Positions 24,344-32,385 of a DNA stretch of 50,935 bases are shown here, one piece after another. The notes beneath the pieces were generated by a model. That model searched no databases. It saw only the letters and a program-made list of their open reading frames with translations, and was not told where the DNA came from. Position numbers and translations under genes: made by a program. Source of the stretch: an uncultured Clostridia bacterium (lineage in GTDB: Bacteria > Bacillota > Clostridia > Christensenellales > Aristaeellaceae); NCBI GenBank assembly GCA_946538975.1, contig CAMNHF010000006.1, forward strand, positions 1 to 50,935, given 5' to 3'. Within the stretch, counting starts at the first letter, position 1; every line of letters starts with the position of its first letter.

Positions 24344-25753
24344 ATGGCAACCACAAGAATCATGTCCATCCATGTCAACAAGGGAAAAACCGCAGCGCAG
24401 TGCATCGGCGAACGGCTGGATTACATCATGAATCCGGACAAAACCGACGGAAGACGATGGGTTTCATCGCACGGCTGCTCACCGGAAACTGCGGCGGACG
24501 AGTTCATGCTGTACCGGCAGCAATACCGGATAATCACCGGACGCACACAGAAAAGTGAAGTGATCGCCTATCATATCCGTCAGGCTTTCCTGCCCGGAGA
24601 GATCACGCCGGAGCTGGCAAACAGAATCGGTAGGGCGCTGGCCTCCCAGCTGACGGGGAATCAGAATGCTTTCGTTGTCGCGACACACACCGACAAGCAT
24701 CATGTCCACAATCACATCATCATCTGTTCCACTGCCATGGATTGCCGGCGAAAATACCGGGACGTGAAATTCTCCCGGAAGGATGTGGCGCAGCTGAGTG
24801 ATGCGCTGTGCCGGGAACACGGGCTGACCGTCGTGACCGATCCGCAGGATCGAGCCGTCAGCTATGACAGGTGGCAGGGAAATCAGCGAAAACTCACCAG
24901 CCGGGATCATCTGCGAATGATGATCGATGCCGCGCTGCGTTTGCAGCCGGACGGCTTTGACGCGCTGATGCAGATGCTGGAAGACGCCGGCTGCCTCATC
25001 AAGCGCGGTGCGCAGATCAGCATCAGGCCGCCGGAGGGGAAACGGTATATCCGCCTTGACACGCTTGGCCCGGAATACGATGAGGCCGCTTTGCGCCGGA
25101 CGCTGAACGGCGATCATGTCCATATTCCGAAGGTTCCCCGGGGCGATTACAACGAAAGCCAGGTGAAGCTGCTGGTGGATATCGAGGCAAAACTCCGTTC
25201 CGGTCAAGTCAGGAGCGCGGGCTATATGGTATGGGCAGAGCGGAACAATATCGACGCAATGGCTCAGACCGTCATCTATCTGAAGGAACATGGCATCGGC
25301 TCCCTTGATGAGCTGAATGATCGCATCGCAAAAATGCAGACTGCTCAGCGGTCACAGAGATCCGCTGTCCGGAATGCCCAAAGCCGGATGAAGGAGATCA
25401 ATCAGCTTCGCAAAGCGATCCGGGACTACAGACGGACGAAAGACACTTATGCCCAATTCCGCGAGTCCGGCTGGTCGTCAGAATTCTATGAAGCCCATCG
25501 GCAGGAGATCGAAGATTTCAAAAGCGCTCAGGCTGTCTACTCGATGCATGAGGGAAGAATGCCCACCCTGACAGAGCTGTCAGTGGAATATGACCGTCTC
25601 AAGGAACAGATCCGTGCCGAAAAGACCGCATTGGAGGAGATGAAACCGAGCATTACAGCGCTGAAGCGTACTCGGCACAATTGCGATTTGCTTCTTCGGG
25701 ACAGCCCTCCAAAGCACAGAACACATCGCCGGGGAGAACAGGAAGAACGGTGA
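24344..25753 (+). CDS. mobA: Relaxase/mobilization nuclease (MobA, MOBP-like)
   Basis: The 469-residue protein nicks one strand at the transfer origin and pilots it to the recipient. The relaxase domain fills about residues 1-260: an early conserved RLDYIMNPDKT segment, YHIRQAF, and the metal-binding His cluster HTDKHHVHNHIIICS (motif III, about 117-131). The catalytic Tyr of motif I is probably Tyr27 in RLDYIMN. The C-terminal 200 residues are helical and charged, as in related mobilizable elements, and end without a primase domain. AGGAGG precedes the ATG. It shares a transcript with mobC. Confidence 0.88.
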   Translation: MATTRIMSIHVNKGKTAAQCIGERLDYIMNPDKTDGRRWVSSHGCSPETAADEFMLYRQQYRIITGRTQKSEVIAYHIRQAFLPGEITPELANRIGRALASQLTGNQNAFVVATHTDKHHVHNHIIICSTAMDCRRKYRDVKFSRKDVAQLSDALCREHGLTVVTDPQDRAVSYDRWQGNQRKLTSRDHLRMMIDAALRLQPDGFDALMQMLEDAGCLIKRGAQISIRPPEGKRYIRLDTLGPEYDEAALRRTLNGDHVHIPKVPRGDYNESQVKLLVDIEAKLRSGQVRSAGYMVWAERNNIDAMAQTVIYLKEHGIGSLDELNDRIAKMQTAQRSQRSAVRNAQSRMKEINQLRKAIRDYRRTKDTYAQFRESGWSSEFYEAHRQEIEDFKSAQAVYSMHEGRMPTLTELSVEYDRLKEQIRAEKTALEEMKPSITALKRTRHNCDLLLRDSPPKHRTHRRGEQEER

Positions 25754-25791
25754 AGCATCCTGTAACCACAGCGCTTGCGCTGGCAAAAGGG

Positions 25792-25877
25792 GCTTGGGGG
25801 CCATGCTCCCCAACAAGCAAAGTGCAAAAGGTAGCACCTTTGCCCTGCTTGCTGCTTTTATTCCGAATTCGGAATAA
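25792..25877. repeat. Cluster of three palindromes after the relaxase gene
   Basis: A hairpin of GCTTGGGGG against CCCCAACAAGC (25792-25818) is followed by GCAAAAGGT/ACCTTTGC (25824-25843) and a perfect 20-bp palindrome with TTATTCCGAA as its left half (25858-25877). The 440-bp gap from 25754 to 26193 holds these and the hairpins at 25967-26158, but no gene. This cluster is a candidate transfer origin. Confidence 0.6.
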
Positions 25878-25966
25878 CAAAGCTCTGAATCTGTCCGGTT
25901 GGCAAAGCCGCCGGATGTCGTACCCCTTGGCGAATACAAGGCAAGCTGTCAAAGAAGGTTGAGAGA

Positions 25967-26000
25967 GCATCAGCATTGCCTGCTGGTGCTTTTCTTCTTT
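25967..26000 (+). terminator. Terminator after the relaxase region
   Basis: GCATCAGCA (25967-25975) pairs with TGCTGGTGC (25981-25989; one G-U pair), followed by TTTTCTTCTTT. The right arm and T-tract resemble the leader hairpin at 23863-23893. Confidence 0.75.
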
Positions 26001-26061
26001 CACCTTTGGCACAACCTCCAGGTCCATCCGCACAGGCCGATCCCCTGCGCGTTCACATACA

Positions 26062-26120
26062 GCCGTCCTGCGTCATGCCGTCGCGAAGCATGATCCGAAC
26101 GCAGGGCGGCATTCTTTTTC
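26062..26120 (+). terminator. Leader hairpin with T-tract before the primase gene
   Basis: GCCGTCCTGCGT (26062-26073) pairs with ACGCAGGGCGGC (26099-26110) over 12 bp with one G-U pair. The 25-base loop holds a smaller CATGC/GCATG hairpin. ATTCTTTTT follows. It could attenuate the replication genes. Confidence 0.65.
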
Positions 26121-26158
26121 CCGCCTGAGTGATCGGACACGCAGCGGGTTTTCTCTTT
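26120..26158 (+). terminator. Second weak T-tract hairpin before the primase gene
   Basis: CCCGC (26120-26124) pairs with GCGGG (26144-26148), followed by TTTTCTCTTTTT. The short stem makes it weaker than the one before it. Confidence 0.4.
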
Positions 26159-26193
26159 TTCACGCAACGACCCATACGAACAGGAGGATCCCA

Positions 26194-26814
26194 TTGAGAA
26201 ACCTTTTCACCACAGTGAAGGCGGCAGTCACCACGAGACAGGCCGCCGAGCATTACGGGCTGAAGGTCAGCCGAACCGGCATGACCTGCTGTCCCTTCCA
26301 CGATGACCGTCATCCGTCCATGAAGGTGGATGAGCGGTACTACTGCTTTGGGTGCCATGAGACCGGCGACGTGATCGATTTCACCGCCAGGCTCTTCGGA
26401 CTCACCGCCTATGAAGCCGCACAGAAACTCGCCGGTGATTTTCACATTGATCCCAACACTCCCGCTCCGGCCGCTGCCTCTTCTCTCCGGAGGCAGCTGG
26501 TCCGGCAGCGGGACATCGAAGCCCACTGCGTCCGGGTATTGGTGGATTATGAGTGCTTTCTGAAGAGACAGAAAGAGAGATTCGCCCCATTCATCACGGA
26601 TGAGACCTGGGATGATCGCTTCGTGAAGGCTTGCCACGCCCTGCCCATTATCGGGTATCACCTGGACTGCCTGTATTCCCCTGACCCGGACATGCGGAGG
26701 GAAACCGCGGAGGACCTGACCCGGGATGGAACCATCCGGCGGATGGATAATGAACTTCATCAAGAGGAGAAGGAGGTGACCGGCTATGGCAAAGACCCCG
26801 GGTATGCTGCCTGA
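26194..26814 (+). CDS. CHC2-type zinc-finger primase-like protein
   Basis: The 206-residue product carries a DnaG-type zinc finger in its first 80 residues (CCPFHDDRHPSMKV, then YYCFGCHETGDVIDF), which in primases reads the template. The remaining part lacks a TOPRIM catalytic core, so it is a stand-alone zinc-binding domain that may work with the helicase encoded next. The start is TTG 26194 with AGGAGG at the right distance. Its end overlaps the helicase start by 29 bp, which suggests translational coupling. Such pairs serve replication of mobile elements after excision. Confidence 0.82.
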   Translation: MRNLFTTVKAAVTTRQAAEHYGLKVSRTGMTCCPFHDDRHPSMKVDERYYCFGCHETGDVIDFTARLFGLTAYEAAQKLAGDFHIDPNTPAPAAASSLRRQLVRQRDIEAHCVRVLVDYECFLKRQKERFAPFITDETWDDRFVKACHALPIIGYHLDCLYSPDPDMRRETAEDLTRDGTIRRMDNELHQEEKEVTGYGKDPGYAA

Positions 26815-28153
26815 CAACTGTCCCGCCTGGTATAACGGGAAAACCATCAACGAAGCTGTCTTCTGCCAGGACTTCCTGGCTCAGTACAAGCTGGCCCATA
26901 CCGAGAACGCTTTCTTCACCCCCGAGGGACGTATCACCGATGAGTCCCAGTTGAAGGAGCAGATCTTCCGGCTGCTGGAACCCTATGCCACCACCAGCGT
27001 TACCAAGAAGATCGCAAACATCATCGAGCTGCTGAAAATCACGGCCCGCACGGATGAACTCCTGCCGCAGACCGATCGGATCCACCTCGCCAACGGCACA
27101 CTTTTCCTGGACGGGCAGTTTACTCCTGAGAAGAACCGGATTGTCCGCAGCAGACTGCCTGTTTGCTACAACCCGCTTGCCGCACCGCCCGAGAGATGGC
27201 TGGCCTTCCTGAATCAGCTGCTCTACCCGGAGGACATCGTCACCCTGCAGGAGTTCATCGGCTACAGCCTGATCCCCTGCAACAAAGGCCAGCGGATGAT
27301 GGTCATCAAGGGCAACGGCGGCGAGGGCAAGAGCCAGATCGGCGCGGTCCTCTCCCGGATGCTCGGCTCCAATGCCAAGGACGGCAGTGTCGGAAAGATC
27401 TCCGAGAACCAGTTTGCCCGGGCGGACCTGGAGCACTGTCTGCTGATGATCGACGACGACATGCGGATGGAAGCTCTGAAACAGACCAACTATGTGAAAT
27501 CCCTGGTAACGGCCCAGGGAAAGATGGACCTGGAAAAGAAGGGCAAGCAGAGCTATCAGGGCTGGATGTACGCCCGGATCCTTGCCTTCTCCAACGGCGA
27601 TCTGCAGTCCCTCTACGACCGGAGTGACGGCTTCTATCGCCGGCAGCTGATCCTGACCACGAAGGAGAAGCCGGCAGGCAGGCACGACGATCCCGATCTG
27701 GCGGAAAAGCTGTGCGCCGAGCTGGAAGGCATCTTCCTCTGGGCCTTCGAGGGGCTGAAACGCCTGGCAGCCCACAGCTTCCACTTCACCGAGAGTGAGC
27801 GGGCAAGGTCCAACCGGGAGGTCGTGAAGCTGGACGCTAACAACGTCATCGCGTTCCTGGATTCCACCGGCTACATTCGCTTCGATCCCGGCCTCTCCAT
27901 CAGCTCCAAGGAGCTATACCAGGTGTACTGCATCTGGTGTGAGGAGAACGCCTGGGTACCCATCAAGCCCCGGAGCTTCAGCGATTTCCTGGTGGCCAAC
28001 CAGAAGAAGTACGGCATCGAGCACAACAACAACCAGACCAACGCCGCAGGCCGCCGGGTGCGCGGCTTCAAGGGCATCGGTGCCGTGATCCATCTCCCCA
28101 TGGAGACCGTCGACCACTGGCAGAAGGCCTGGCCTGCCGACAATCCCTTCTGA
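26786..28153 (+). CDS. D5/P4-type superfamily 3 helicase
   Basis: The 455-residue protein matches the C-terminal part of phage/plasmid P4-family primase-helicases. A D5-like N-terminal region (about 40-170) is followed by the ATPase core with Walker A VIKGNGGEGKSQI (about 172-184) and Walker B LLMIDDDMR (about 220-228). A sensor segment ILAFSNGDLQSLYDRSDGFYRR and a C-terminal winged-helix-like region come after that. It should unwind the element's origin as a hexamer. The palindromes at 28187-28243 lie just after the stop and could be that origin. Confidence 0.85.
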   Translation: MAKTPGMLPDNCPAWYNGKTINEAVFCQDFLAQYKLAHTENAFFTPEGRITDESQLKEQIFRLLEPYATTSVTKKIANIIELLKITARTDELLPQTDRIHLANGTLFLDGQFTPEKNRIVRSRLPVCYNPLAAPPERWLAFLNQLLYPEDIVTLQEFIGYSLIPCNKGQRMMVIKGNGGEGKSQIGAVLSRMLGSNAKDGSVGKISENQFARADLEHCLLMIDDDMRMEALKQTNYVKSLVTAQGKMDLEKKGKQSYQGWMYARILAFSNGDLQSLYDRSDGFYRRQLILTTKEKPAGRHDDPDLAEKLCAELEGIFLWAFEGLKRLAAHSFHFTESERARSNREVVKLDANNVIAFLDSTGYIRFDPGLSISSKELYQVYCIWCEENAWVPIKPRSFSDFLVANQKKYGIEHNNNQTNAAGRRVRGFKGIGAVIHLPMETVDHWQKAWPADNPF

Positions 28154-28186
28154 AAAACACATAGAGTGGGAATACAGGCAAATCTC

Positions 28187-28243
28187 TGCGTACATACGTA
28201 CCAGCGTACCAACCGATCCGGTACAGATGTACGTATGTACGCA
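28187..28243. repeat. 15-bp perfect inverted repeat with nested GTAC palindromes
   Basis: TGCGTACATACGTAC (28187-28201) is the exact reverse complement of 28229-28243. The 27-bp spacer contains GTACC (28206-28210) and GGTAC (28219-28223), so a smaller stem nests inside. GTAC occurs six times in about 55 bp. It lies in a 219-bp gap with no other feature seen, between helicase and small gene. Confidence 0.85.
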
Positions 28244-28372
28244 GCAAATCACACAATACCCCATATATACATTTCTGAAAGGACTGATACCCATCGCACA
28301 ACCCGTTTATACCATCATGGGATTCGTCAGATACAGGCTGAAGTGGATACCGCGGAAAGAAGGTGATCCGAT

Positions 28373-28564
28373 TTGATCTACGAGAACGCCTCGGAACAGG
28401 CTGCCTTTGACCGCTGGGTGGATGTGATGGCAGAACTGCTTCTGAAGTACGGCCCCGCTTGTCTCAAAACATTGAACGAAAGCGATATGCCCGCTGCTGT
28501 GAGTGACAGCATACTTTCACATGAACAGGATGATCCCTTGGAAGATACTCTGATGGCCGCATAA
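28373..28564 (+). CDS. Small acidic protein of a mobile element
   Basis: A 63-residue acidic protein starting at TTG 28373, with AAGGTGAT at the right distance. The first half (FDRWVDVMAELLLKYG) is predicted helical. I recognise no domain. Small genes of this kind are common at this position in Firmicute mobile elements, so it is probably real, but its function is unknown. No gene is seen from 28565 to 28727. Confidence 0.55.
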   Translation: MIYENASEQAAFDRWVDVMAELLLKYGPACLKTLNESDMPAAVSDSILSHEQDDPLEDTLMAA

Positions 28565-28653
28565 TGATCTTTTGCACTAGCACCTCACAGACCGCCGGGA
28601 CCGCCAGAACGCGGAGAGGCTCATGGCATATCTGGCAGAGTGAATAAAGAAGG

Positions 28654-28682
28654 ACGGCTGCCGCATTGCACACGGCAGCCGT
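28654..28682 (-). terminator. Terminator of the nrfA-resB-ccsA operon
   Basis: ACGGCTGCCG (28654-28663) pairs perfectly with CGGCAGCCGT (28673-28682). On the minus strand a T-rich run follows. Confidence 0.75.
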
Positions 28683-28727
28683 TCAAGCCGCGGATAGGCT
28701 CCCTTGTCGTCTTGGTCCCGTACTCCG

Positions 28728-29528
28728 TCAGCCGGCGGACGCATAGCTGTGCAGGCCGGGCAGCAGCAGATTGACGCCGGCAAACGTGAACAGCACCAGC
28801 ACCAGCGCGACGATGGCCAGAATAGCCATGCGCTTCCCCTGCCACTTCAAGCGGAGCCGCTGGTGCAGGTAGATGGCATAGAAGATCCAGGTGATCAGCG
28901 CCCAGGTCTCCTTCGGGTCCCAGCTCCACCAGCTGCTCCAGGCCTGTTCAGCCCAGATGGCGCCGGAGAAGATCACCACCGTCAGCAGCAGAAAGCCGAG
29001 GCAGATCAGGCGGTATCCCATGTAATCCAACTGCTTCATGCCGGGCTCCGTCTCCTCCGTGCCCCGCCGGAGCTTCGCCAGATAGCTGACCCCCAGCCCG
29101 CCTGCGATGGCGAAGGCCGCATAGGAGAAGGCCGCGGAGCCGATGTGCAGGGCAAACCAGGTGGAACGCAGGGCGGGCATCAGTTCCTTGATGTCCCGGG
29201 GCTGGAAGGCAGCATAGCTGAGGATCAGGAAGGCCGCGGGAGCCGCTGCCGTCAGGATCCCCTCCTGCCCCAGACGGTGCCGGAGCAGGAAGCCCAGCAC
29301 CACTGCAGCCCAGGCAAAACCGGAGGCAAACTCGAACTGGTTGGCCAAGGGCAGGCGACCCGCGGCGATGCCCCGCCATACGGTGAACGCGGTATGGGCG
29401 GCGAATCCGGCCAGCAGGACCAGCCGGGCCGCCGTGTGCAGAGCCGGCTTCTTCATGGCGGCCGCGGTGAACTGCAGCACGGTGGCGGCAAAATACAGGA
29501 TCAGCGCGGCAAAAAGCAGTATGTTCAT
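28728..29528 (-). CDS. ccsA: Cytochrome c biogenesis protein CcsA (heme handling)
   Basis: The 266-residue multi-spanning protein carries the tryptophan-rich WWD signature SSWWSWDPKETWALITW (about residues 180-196), which binds heme on the outer face, with conserved His residues on flanking helices (for example FALHIGSA). With ResB it forms the system II heme lyase that exports heme and attaches it to CXXCH motifs. It is the last gene of the nrfA operon; its ATG 29528 overlaps the resB stop by 4 bp. The partner genes provide exactly what a multiheme cytochrome needs. Confidence 0.9.
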   Translation of the reverse strand: MNILLFAALILYFAATVLQFTAAAMKKPALHTAARLVLLAGFAAHTAFTVWRGIAAGRLPLANQFEFASGFAWAAVVLGFLLRHRLGQEGILTAAAPAAFLILSYAAFQPRDIKELMPALRSTWFALHIGSAAFSYAAFAIAGGLGVSYLAKLRRGTEETEPGMKQLDYMGYRLICLGFLLLTVVIFSGAIWAEQAWSSWWSWDPKETWALITWIFYAIYLHQRLRLKWQGKRMAILAIVALVLVLFTFAGVNLLLPGLHSYASAG

Positions 29529-30769
29529 GGATTTCCTCCTGAAGCATTTTCGCCCTGCAGGGCGGCCTGCAGGCTGATGAGCAGGCCCTCCTGGGATTTG
29601 GGAGAGCGGATGGCATAGCCGTCCTCCTCCACCCGGACGCACACAGGCGTCGCAAAGAAGCACAGGTACAACGCCGCCACCATCAGCGCGAAGCCGAAGT
29701 ACAGGCAGCCGTAGAGCACCGGCGACAGTCGCTTGATGCGGAGGCCCGGATACTCCGCCGGATCCAGGAAGGTGAAGCTGTGTTCGCCGATCTGCAGCGT
29801 CTCCCCGGGAAAGACCAGCACAGAGGCGGCACTCCCGTCGACGATGGACTGCACATCGTACACCGGATCCACATATCCCCTGGAGGTGCTGGTGATCAGG
29901 GTGTAGGATCCGTCCTCCTCCTGAAGGAAGCCCGGGTAAAGCGCCCGGTAGTACACGCCGTTCCGGCCGTCGATGGAGAGGAAGCAGGGCTCCATGAGGT
30001 ACATGATCTCCTCGGCCCCGTTGTCACTGTTGCGGATCTGCACCCGTCCAGCCGTCCCGTAGGTCTGCTGATAGATCTTGTAGCCCCGGAAGCGCAGAGG
30101 CTCATTGACCCGGATCTCCTGCTCCTTCACTTCCCTGCCGTCCGGGGCGGCGGCCCGCAGCCGGCTGGCATAGTCCAGGCGGCCGGTTTCATCCTCGATA
30201 TGGAAGGAAAGACAGGTGATGACGGTGCCGTCCTCCAGCGTCAGGCTCTCGCCGGGCATCACAGTCCGGTCCTGCACCTGCGGGGTCATCAGCACCAGGG
30301 AGCCGAAGAGCAGTATCACCAGGATGGACAGATGCACCAGGAAGGAGCCGTAGACGCCGGCGCCGTTCTTGTGCCAGAGGCTTCCATCCTGCCGGAAGCG
30401 GTTCCGGCGCAGGACTTCCCGCACATGCTCAGCCTGACCGGCCGCCAGCGGCTGATCCGGCTCCGCTGTCCGGGTCTGCTCTTTCAGACCGGCAAAGGCC
30501 CGCCTGGCCACCGGAAAGCGGAGGATGGAGCAGAGGATCAGGTTGCCGCAGAGCAAAATCTCCAGCAGGATGAAATACCAGGCATGAAAAATGTCTGTCA
30601 GGCCCAGGGTTTTCAGCGTGACCGCCGCGTAAGCGCCGTAGGACCGTACATAGGTCATGTCCTGCTCCCCCTGGGGGATCAAGGAGCCGGCCAGAGAGCA
30701 GAGCATGACCAGCACCAGCAGGATCATGCCGAAACGCATGGAGCGCAGAAAAGAAAAGACCTTTTTCAA
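29525..30769 (-). CDS. resB: Cytochrome c biogenesis protein ResB
   Basis: The 414-residue membrane protein has the ResB layout: helices near residues 10-30 and 60-85, a third near 150-170, a large extracytoplasmic domain (about 180-360) and a C-terminal helix (about 370-390). It works with CcsA in heme delivery and in keeping the cytochrome Cys residues reduced. The start is taken as TTG 30769, which has GGGAGGTG directly upstream; a TTG at 30787 is also in frame. The gene lies 83 bp after nrfA, separated by a strong hairpin that may keep nrfA mRNA in excess. Confidence 0.88.
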   Translation of the reverse strand: MKKVFSFLRSMRFGMILLVLVMLCSLAGSLIPQGEQDMTYVRSYGAYAAVTLKTLGLTDIFHAWYFILLEILLCGNLILCSILRFPVARRAFAGLKEQTRTAEPDQPLAAGQAEHVREVLRRNRFRQDGSLWHKNGAGVYGSFLVHLSILVILLFGSLVLMTPQVQDRTVMPGESLTLEDGTVITCLSFHIEDETGRLDYASRLRAAAPDGREVKEQEIRVNEPLRFRGYKIYQQTYGTAGRVQIRNSDNGAEEIMYLMEPCFLSIDGRNGVYYRALYPGFLQEEDGSYTLITSTSRGYVDPVYDVQSIVDGSAASVLVFPGETLQIGEHSFTFLDPAEYPGLRIKRLSPVLYGCLYFGFALMVAALYLCFFATPVCVRVEEDGYAIRSPKSQEGLLISLQAALQGENASGGNP

Positions 30770-30800
30770 GCGGTCACCTCCCGGCAAACGTGGTAAGGAA

Positions 30801-30836
30801 AGCGCCGAAGGACGAACGCTGTCGCCCTCCGGCGCT
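30801..30836 (-). other. Intercistronic hairpin between nrfA and resB
   Basis: AGCGCCG and CGGCGCT arms, extended by AGG/CCT after one mismatch. On the minus strand only a short T-run follows. It may be a partial terminator or an mRNA-stabilising stem that favours nrfA over the biogenesis genes. Confidence 0.55.
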
Positions 30837-30851
30837 TGGGATCCACAGGCT

Positions 30852-32054
30852 TTACTCGCCCAGGCCGTCCAGCAGCATCAGGGCCACGTCGATGAAGCCT
30901 TCCGCCCTGTCCAGGCACTTGGTTGTCAGGCGGGAGTTGTGCGCGCCGTCGCTGTTCTCCACGAACACGAAGTCCCAGTACCACTGGCCTTTGCGGTTCA
31001 GGGCGCGGATGTCCGCCAGCTGTTCGTCCGTGTATTTGCCGGAAGCCACGGCGTCCGCCAGCCGGTTGGTCAGGGTCTCCAGCTTGACGCCCACGTCGTT
31101 CGTACGGGCCTTGACGGGCTCCTGAACGCCCCGGACAAAACCGGCCAGATCCACATGGCAGCCCGCGCAGGTGGCCTGAATGGTCTCACTTTCCAGCGGG
31201 CTGACATACTTGTGGCTCAGGTACGTCTTGCCGTCCGCGCCGGTCTCCTTGGCCATGTGGCAGTCCGCACAGGTGAACATGCCGGCATGTACGCTGCCCG
31301 CTCCCATATAAGTCTCAAATTCGGGATGCTGGGCTTTCAGTTGCTGCACGCCGGTGCGGGGATTGGTGTAGTCGGAGAAGCCGATGCCCTCGTAGTAATC
31401 GTAGATCGCGTCGGGGTCCATTCCTGCCAGGCTCTGGTAAGGCAGGGTGGTCATCTTCCCGTCCGGCGCGAAGTAGTACTCCACATGGCACTGGGCGCAG
31501 GACAGGGTTTCTGCCTTCACGCTGCCGAAGTCGTCCCCCACCGCATCCGCCAGATAGGTGTGCGTCACAGTGATCTGCCCGCCGGGGGTATTGGCGTGGC
31601 AGGTGAAGCAGCCCACGTCCTCAAAGCTGGCGCCATTCAGGTCACCAAAGGGGATGCTGTAGGCGCTGTCCCCGTCGTTCAGGGTCAGCACCGTGAAGTC
31701 GGCGGTCTTGCAGGTGAAGCAGTTGGCCAGGGCATGGGGGCGGCCCGTGGCCATCAGGTCACTGACACAGTAGTAGTGGCCCCGGGCGCTGCCATAATAC
31801 CTGGCAAAACCGTAGTCTTCGTAGATGGTTTTGATGAAGGGATACTCCTCGGTGTACTCCACCACCTCGGCATTCTCGGCGTTGGCCTCGTAGCTGGCAT
31901 ACACTTCCGGGAAGGTCTCCGCCCACTGGGACGCCGGGATCACCGTGATGCCCGTGCCCTTCTCAGCCACGGCAGCCGGGGTGTCCGCGCAGGCCAGGGA
32001 CGCCGCGCAGAGCAATAACACAGCCAGCAGCAGAGCCAAACACAGCTTTCTCAT
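30852..32054 (-). CDS. nrfA: Pentaheme ammonia-forming nitrite reductase NrfA
   Basis: The 400-residue exported cytochrome reduces nitrite to ammonium with six electrons. After a signal peptide (about 1-23) it has the hallmark active-site heme motif CFTCK (112-116), with Lys replacing His, and four CXXCH motifs: CFTCH (149-153), CAQCH (186-190), CADCH (262-266) and CAGCH (296-300). The count and order match NrfA exactly. ATG 32054 has GGAGGAG at good spacing. No nrfH quinol dehydrogenase is adjacent, although the usual pair is nrfH-nrfA, so the electron donor must be elsewhere or unusual. The next genes encode the heme-attachment system. Confidence 0.93.
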   Translation of the reverse strand: MRKLCLALLLAVLLLCAASLACADTPAAVAEKGTGITVIPASQWAETFPEVYASYEANAENAEVVEYTEEYPFIKTIYEDYGFARYYGSARGHYYCVSDLMATGRPHALANCFTCKTADFTVLTLNDGDSAYSIPFGDLNGASFEDVGCFTCHANTPGGQITVTHTYLADAVGDDFGSVKAETLSCAQCHVEYYFAPDGKMTTLPYQSLAGMDPDAIYDYYEGIGFSDYTNPRTGVQQLKAQHPEFETYMGAGSVHAGMFTCADCHMAKETGADGKTYLSHKYVSPLESETIQATCAGCHVDLAGFVRGVQEPVKARTNDVGVKLETLTNRLADAVASGKYTDEQLADIRALNRKGQWYWDFVFVENSDGAHNSRLTTKCLDRAEGFIDVALMLLDGLGE

Positions 32055-32097
32055 GTTCATCTCCTCCGTTTCCCGCATGACTGATCTTCCTGCAAAC

Positions 32098-32126
32098 AGT
32101 ATACCACAGAACACCGGAGAAGACAA
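32098..32126 (-). promoter_or_regulatory. Promoter of the nrfA operon
   Basis: On the minus strand: TTGTCT (32121-32126), 17 bp, TATACT (32098-32103). The leader is about 35 nt. Confidence 0.7.
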
Positions 32127-32230
32127 GTGAAAAACTTCATCAAGACAGTCAGAGCATCATGGTGCTTTCACAGGCCCGGTGTATTTCCTTGGACGAGATT
32201 TCATGGTCGATTGATTATATCTTGTAAAAT

Positions 32231-32294
32231 GTCCGAATCCGCATTGCACAGATCTGTTTGGCATGATAGAATACAGATGCAGGCGGATTCGGAC
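32231..32294. promoter_or_regulatory. Inverted repeat enclosing the recombinase promoter
   Basis: GTCCGAATCCGC (32231-32242) is the exact reverse complement of 32283-32294. With one bulged base the arms extend outward through AAAAT/ATTTT. Inside is TTGCAC (32244-32249), 17 bp, TAGAAT (32267-32272) with an extended -10 (TGA), pointing to the recombinase. The 331-bp divergent gap holds this and the nrfA promoter. Confidence 0.7.
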
Positions 32295-32385
32295 GATTTT
32301 TGTTTCACCATTCTCTTTGATAAACCCATCGGGGCGAGGGGATTGGCACCCCTGCAACAGACTGTGCATCAGAAGGAGCCACACA

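Noticed and set aside
30852-32054. NrfA as another multiheme cytochrome, such as octaheme reductase
   Set aside because: There are exactly five heme motifs, with CXXCK in the first position, the hallmark of NrfA.
32231-32294. Inverted repeat as a simple rho-independent terminator
   Set aside because: The loop would be 40 nt, it contains a promoter, and it lies between divergent genes where no transcript ends.
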